Of a DNA stretch of 64,000 nt, positions 60,937 through 64,000 are shown piece by piece. This stretch comes from Myxococcales bacterium 68-20 (GTDB taxonomy: Bacteria > Myxococcota_A > Polyangia > Polyangiales > Polyangiaceae): the NCBI GenBank assembly GCA_001899635.1, contig MKVQ01000019.1:169858-233857 (forward strand), in the 5' to 3' direction. The notes beneath the pieces are model-generated. The model worked only from the letters and a program-made list of their open reading frames with translations. It had not been told where the DNA came from and searched no databases. A program made the position numbers and the translations under genes. Position 1 is the first letter of the stretch, and each line of letters starts with the position of its first letter.

Positions 60937-62031
60937 TCAGAAAGTCGTCTCGAGGGCGCACGAGCCCAGGACGGTGACGGCCGGCGCCTCCCAGATCCTA
61001 TCGCTCTCGATGAAGAAGCGCGGACGCGTCACTGGTGCGCCAACGCGAAGGTCGGTGCGCAGCGCGAATGGCGGCGGCAGAGGGATCCGTGCACCGAATC
61101 GAACGGCCGCCTCGACGAGCAAGAACGCACGCCGTTCCGGTTCGCGCACGCCGGTACCCACGCCGGTCGTCGACCCCAGCGTCACCGCGGTACAGCTCAG
61201 CAGCTGGCCGAGGTAGAGACAGGGGCCGACGGAGAGGCCGTTCGAATGTACGAGCACGCCGCCTCCACGGCGCGCCATGGCCGTGCGCGCACCGGTAGAG
61301 CTTGCCTCCGTGGCGAGCCCGAAGCTCAGCCTTCGCCTCTCGCCGCGCCAGGTGACCCCGTATCCGACGAGCGCGCCGACCCCGACCTCCGGCACCAGCG
61401 TCTTTCCGACGATCGCCCCCGCATAGACGGCATGCCGGAGGCTGGTCGGCGAGCTTGGTGCTCTCGGCGCGGGCGGCACGGGCGGCACGCGCGACGAGCC
61501 CGGGAGAACGATGTCGGGTTGCGCGATGACCGAGACGTCCGAGCGTGAAGCAGGCTCTTGCTCCACCGGAGGTGCGGGGCTCGGGGGTGAGCTCGCGTGA
61601 GGCGCATGGCGCTCGGCCGACGTGCGGAACATGAGGCTCACGACGATCGCGACGGCGGAGGCGAGATCGCCACAGGCATGCGCCGGCGCGCGGAGCGTCT
61701 TGCGAAGGCGGCCCTCGGCCGTCGGCTCAGGCCCGTGCGACTCCTCCGGTCCCTCCGCATCGACCTCGACGTATGCGCGTAGCTCGCGGGCGTCGGCCTC
61801 GATACGCACGTCGACCCGGGGACGGTGATCGACGTGTGGGGGCTCGTCGTCTCGCCCCATCTGACGCTCCACGTCCCGCAGGAATTCGGCAGACGACGGA
61901 CAGCCCTTGGCGCGAGGATCGACGGAGTAGTGCAGCGGTCCGACATCGGCGCGCGCGTCCTCGAGCGGCGCCGACAGCAGCCCCAATACGAGCGCCAGCT
62001 GCCCGACGAAGGACGACGACCTCGATCGCAT
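60937..62031 (-). CDS. Exported envelope protein of myxobacterial type
   Basis: 364 residues from ATG 62031 (MRSRSSSFVGQLALVLGLLS); a longer frame to 62112 lacks a signal. Signal peptide cleaved near DARA-DVGPLHY. First module (~25-150): GCPSSAEFLRDVERQMG, RVDVRIEADARELRAYVEVD and CGDLASAVAIVVSLMF, a pattern I have seen repeatedly in myxobacterial proteins without assigned function. Then a Pro/Ser linker and a C-terminal ~180-residue beta-rich part (VYAGAIVGKTLVPEVGVGAL, LSFGLATEASSTGARTAMAR, LLVEAAVRFGARIPLPPPF) with alternating strands ending in Phe, consistent with a small outer-membrane barrel. First gene of the sigma/lipoprotein unit. Confidence 0.8.
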   Translation of the reverse strand: MRSRSSSFVGQLALVLGLLSAPLEDARADVGPLHYSVDPRAKGCPSSAEFLRDVERQMGRDDEPPHVDHRPRVDVRIEADARELRAYVEVDAEGPEESHGPEPTAEGRLRKTLRAPAHACGDLASAVAIVVSLMFRTSAERHAPHASSPPSPAPPVEQEPASRSDVSVIAQPDIVLPGSSRVPPVPPAPRAPSSPTSLRHAVYAGAIVGKTLVPEVGVGALVGYGVTWRGERRRLSFGLATEASSTGARTAMARRGGGVLVHSNGLSVGPCLYLGQLLSCTAVTLGSTTGVGTGVREPERRAFLLVEAAVRFGARIPLPPPFALRTDLRVGAPVTRPRFFIESDRIWEAPAVTVLGSCALETTF

Positions 62032-62292
62032 CCTCAGGAAGCTCCTCGCCAGGCTCTCGCGTTCCGAAGGAGTGTACGGATGCCGAGACGCTAGCACGCA
62101 TCGCACCGCCACCGCCTCGCCGCAACGGCCCCCCCCACGCCACAGGACGCGAGCGGCCCCGCGAGCTGACGACGCTCCACGACGCGCATGCGGATGCTTC
62201 GAACGGGCGCGACCAGACCTGCTTCGGTCGCTCCAGAGATCCGTAATGGCCGCTCACGGCCAGAAACGCGTCCTCGGTACGCGCGCTGATGC
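62032..62292. promoter_or_regulatory. Presumed promoter region of the sigma/lipoprotein operon
   Basis: 261 bp separate the methyltransferase stop from the first gene of the eight-gene unit, the only gap of that size within reach upstream. No other gene is visible. I could not recognise an ECF-type promoter by eye. Confidence 0.4.
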
Positions 62293-62910
62293 TCAGCGAT
62301 GTTTGCAGACGGCTTGGATGAACGGCAGCGAGCCCCCCGGCGTCGGCTCCTCGATCCTCGAGAGCTCGACCAACCCATATGGCCCGAACTCTCGCCGCAC
62401 CGAGTCGTCATCGTAGAAGTACATCTTCAGGTCCGGCATGATCTCGTACCAATCGTCGCCGAGCCTCGCTCCGCGGCCGTACATCGGGGCTTCCTTCGAG
62501 ATGACCGTGAAGATCATGTGCCCGCCGGGCGTGAGCTGGCGGTAGCAGTCTTCGATGAGCTTCGCGCGTCCTCGGGCGTCCAAGAGGTGGACGAGGCCGT
62601 AGCAGAAGACGCCGTCGTATCGTTCATCGTCATAGGGCATGTCGGCCACGGATCCGTGATGAATCGGCATGTCGAGCCCCAGCTGCGTGCGGGCGAGAGC
62701 GATCGCGGTCTCCGAGATCTCAATCCCGGTCACCGACATCCCGCGCTCGAGAAACACCTTCGCGTTCCTGCCGTATCCGATACCGGGTATCAGGACGTTC
62801 TCGACGCCCATCTTCGTGAAGTAGTCCCTCGCGAAGATGGCAGACCTCGTCGGCTCGGGCCCCCACATCAGCTGCTTCTCGGTGAAGGCGACTTCCCAGA
62901 ACTCGGTCAT
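62293..62910 (-). CDS. Class I SAM-dependent methyltransferase (TPMT/TehB-like)
   Basis: 205 residues from ATG 62910 with GAGG five bases upstream. Begins [20 protein letters not shown], continues [20 protein letters not shown] (motif I, G-x-G-x-G), [40 protein letters not shown] and [19 protein letters not shown]. The W-x(n)-F-x-x-x-M-W-G opening and ~200 length fit the TPMT/TehB-like group acting on small molecules, including thiols or tellurite-type oxyanions. The substrate is not predictable. 25 bp downstream of the exported methyltransferase gene, probably co-transcribed. Confidence 0.88.
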   Translation of the reverse strand: MTEFWEVAFTEKQLMWGPEPTRSAIFARDYFTKMGVENVLIPGIGYGRNAKVFLERGMSVTGIEISETAIALARTQLGLDMPIHHGSVADMPYDDERYDGVFCYGLVHLLDARGRAKLIEDCYRQLTPGGHMIFTVISKEAPMYGRGARLGDDWYEIMPDLKMYFYDDDSVRREFGPYGLVELSRIEEPTPGGSLPFIQAVCKHR

Positions 62911-62935
62911 GTTTGCCTCGGTGTGTGTTGCACGA

Positions 62936-63676
62936 TCAGGGGCGATGCGCCTCGATGAGGTACTGGTCGGGCAGCGCTATTGGCGAGACCTTCGCGGCCA
63001 TCCCCGCCGCCGCGAGCTCCGCGATCACCGCCTCGGGAGTCACGCGTAGGTTCGTTGGCGGGCCTCGGCGCGCCGTGAGCCCGAAGTCCACGACGAACAG
63101 CTTGCCGCCGGGCCGGAGCGCAGCGGAGAGGTCGCGCGCGAAATCGACACGATCAGCGAGATGGTGCCACACATGCACGACGAGGATGCGGTCGACGCTA
63201 CCGGCGGCGAGGCCAGAGGCAGTCGGAGTGGCACGGATCGCACGCAAGTTGGGCAGATGCACGCGGCGCGCGCGCTCGTTCAGGAAGCGCACCATGTCCG
63301 GCTCCACATCCGTCGCGATCACTTCACCTCGAGGGACGGCGAGCGCCAGTCGAACGGCGAAGTACCCCGTGCCCGCACCGACGTCGGCGACGGTCATCGT
63401 TGGCGTCAAATCCAGCGCGCGCAGCACGTCGTCGGGGTGCTGCCAGGCGTCGCGCCCCGGATCGTCGAACACCTTCGTCCACGCGTCCGCGTCCGCGAAC
63501 GCATGGTGCGCCCCGCCCACGCCATGCCCCTCGTGCCGACCTGCGTGTTCGTGATCGTGGGAGCGCGCTCCGTGGTCGGAGCCGTCGTCTCCTGTCGGGA
63601 CCACGGCGCGAGTCGATGCCGAGCTGCACGCGCTACCGAGAGTCGCCGCAAAGAATGCTCTCATCAGGCGACGCAT
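62936..63676 (-). CDS. Exported methyltransferase-fold protein with His-rich linker
   Basis: 246 residues from ATG 63676 with GGGAGAG just upstream; ATG 63664 is an alternative, its A shared with the stop of a small upstream frame. N-terminus [20 protein letters not shown] looks like a lipoprotein signal with a relaxed lipobox. Then a His-rich stretch: [20 protein letters not shown] and GVGGAHHAF. The rest is a normal SAM methyltransferase: [83 protein letters not shown] is cytoplasmic, so an exported enzyme is puzzling; the domain may bind another ligand, or the signal may only anchor it. His-rich part suggests metal binding. Confidence 0.82.
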   Translation of the reverse strand: MRRLMRAFFAATLGSACSSASTRAVVPTGDDGSDHGARSHDHEHAGRHEGHGVGGAHHAFADADAWTKVFDDPGRDAWQHPDDVLRALDLTPTMTVADVGAGTGYFAVRLALAVPRGEVIATDVEPDMVRFLNERARRVHLPNLRAIRATPTASGLAAGSVDRILVVHVWHHLADRVDFARDLSAALRPGGKLFVVDFGLTARRGPPTNLRVTPEAVIAELAAAGMAAKVSPIALPDQYLIEAHRP

Positions 63677-63876
63677 CTGCTCTCCCACATCATCGGGTCT
63701 CGTGCCAGTCGGCGCAGAGCGTCTTCGTCTCGGATCGTCATGGGGCGCTCTCCTCGCGAGCCGAGTGGCGGCTCATTCCTCGTTCGCCATGCTGCAATCC
63801 GTCGTAGCTCCTCGCGCAGCTCACCTGTAGAGCGCGGCCTTCGATCGGATCGGCGAGGCTTTCGATCGACGGACAC
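63664..63876 (-). CDS. Possible 70-residue protein upstream of exported methyltransferase
   Basis: Frame from GTG 63876 to a TGA at 63664-63666 that overlaps ATG 63664. Sequence is helical and charged (STGELREELRRIAAWRTRNE, TIRDEDALRRLARDPMMWES). An internal ATG at 63738 has GGAGAG seven bases before it and would give a 25-residue peptide. No family recognised; coding status uncertain. Confidence 0.3.
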   Translation of the reverse strand: MSVDRKPRRSDRRPRSTGELREELRRIAAWRTRNEPPLGSRGERPMTIRDEDALRRLARDPMMWESRCVA

Positions 63877-63951
63877 GGGAAGAGCTCCCTCTCGTCCCCC
63901 GGTTGCCTTCCGCCCCGGCTTCAGCCGCTTGATCGGAGCGGCCGGGTCCGG

Positions 63952-64000
63952 TGAGTGTCAAAGTAGATGCCGGATGATTCGTCACGCGGCGGCCGCGTGA
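63952..64000 (-). mobile_element. IS3-family element terminus running off the right edge
   Basis: TGAGTGTCAAAGTAGATGCC (from 63952) is nearly identical to the reverse complement of the right end of the IS3 relic at 37112-37134 (TGAGTGTCAAAATAGATGTC). Reading inward on the minus strand, a frame ends H-A-A-A-A-stop at 63982-63984, as some IS3 OrfB proteins do. The likely reading is the right inverted repeat and transposase C-terminus of a copy lying beyond the window. Confidence 0.6.

Noticed and set aside
63161..64000. 279-codon plus frame reaching the right edge
   Set aside because: It is antisense to the exported methyltransferase and continues into the IS terminus; no domain is visible.

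Overview
The window looks like chromosome of a high-GC myxobacterium (Myxococcota, most likely order Polyangiales). This is inferred from the many lipoproteins with short Asp/Gly/Ala-rich linkers after the lipobox, the Hanks-type Ser/Thr kinase coupled to a TPR/PEGA-like membrane protein, and the Cys-rich, RCC1-repeat and IgGFc-binding-like surface proteins. No rRNA and one tRNA are present.

Layout. 1-16.7 kb is ordinary chromosome: a TonB-C-like protein cut by the left edge, a membrane protein, a Cys-rich lipoprotein, then a redox-flavoured envelope group (two thioredoxin-like lipoproteins, an outer-membrane barrel, an FGE-like lipoprotein, and a convergent lipoprotein fusing a thioredoxin-like domain to a di-haem peroxidase). 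A kinase/TPR pair, a bifunctional aldolase/short-chain dehydrogenase and a coupled lipoprotein pair follow. At 17.28 kb a tRNA-Val(GAC) is followed by the 3' end of a decayed tyrosine integrase facing it, the signature of an old integrated island. From there to about 47.8 kb lies a mosaic of exopolysaccharide genes among mobile-element relics (IS21 istB, a TniB/ExeA-like ATPase, IS66, a RIT-type recombinase, IS3).

The polysaccharide genes form a plausible Wzx/Wzy-type pathway: a WecA/MraY-like initiating phosphoglycosyl transferase (21378), a Wzz/Wzc-like chain-length protein with an abnormal Walker A (23518), a tightly overlapping run of five GT4 glycosyltransferases with an asparagine-synthase-like amidotransferase (26050-34094), a methyltransferase plus GT4 (37635-39507), a flippase (41000, minus), a Wza-like export lipoprotein (42423, minus), an outer-membrane barrel (43352), another glycosyltransferase (44686) and an O-antigen ligase/polymerase-like protein (46024). 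Two blocks (34936-36235 and about 39600-40639) read like alphaproteobacterial (sphingomonad-type) polysaccharide genes and abut broken mobile elements. Shards of the cluster's own genes recur as relics; the clearest is a 24-codon frame at 37459-37530 joining the start of the Wzc-like gene in frame to an internal piece of the 26050 glycosyltransferase.

47.8-64 kb returns to chromosome-like content: a carboxypeptidase-regulatory-domain lipoprotein, a divergent LysR/MFS pair followed by the stump of a siderophore-interacting protein, and an eight-gene minus-strand unit (62031 to 52598). That unit has an envelope protein, an ECF sigma factor, a membrane protein in the anti-sigma position and five lipoproteins (Cys-rich, two beta-propellers, RCC1, IgGFc-binding-like), with overlapping start and stop codons from the sigma gene onward. 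It is the best candidate here for an undescribed system. Two methyltransferases follow, one with an export signal and a His-rich linker, and the window ends in what looks like the terminus of an IS3-family element.
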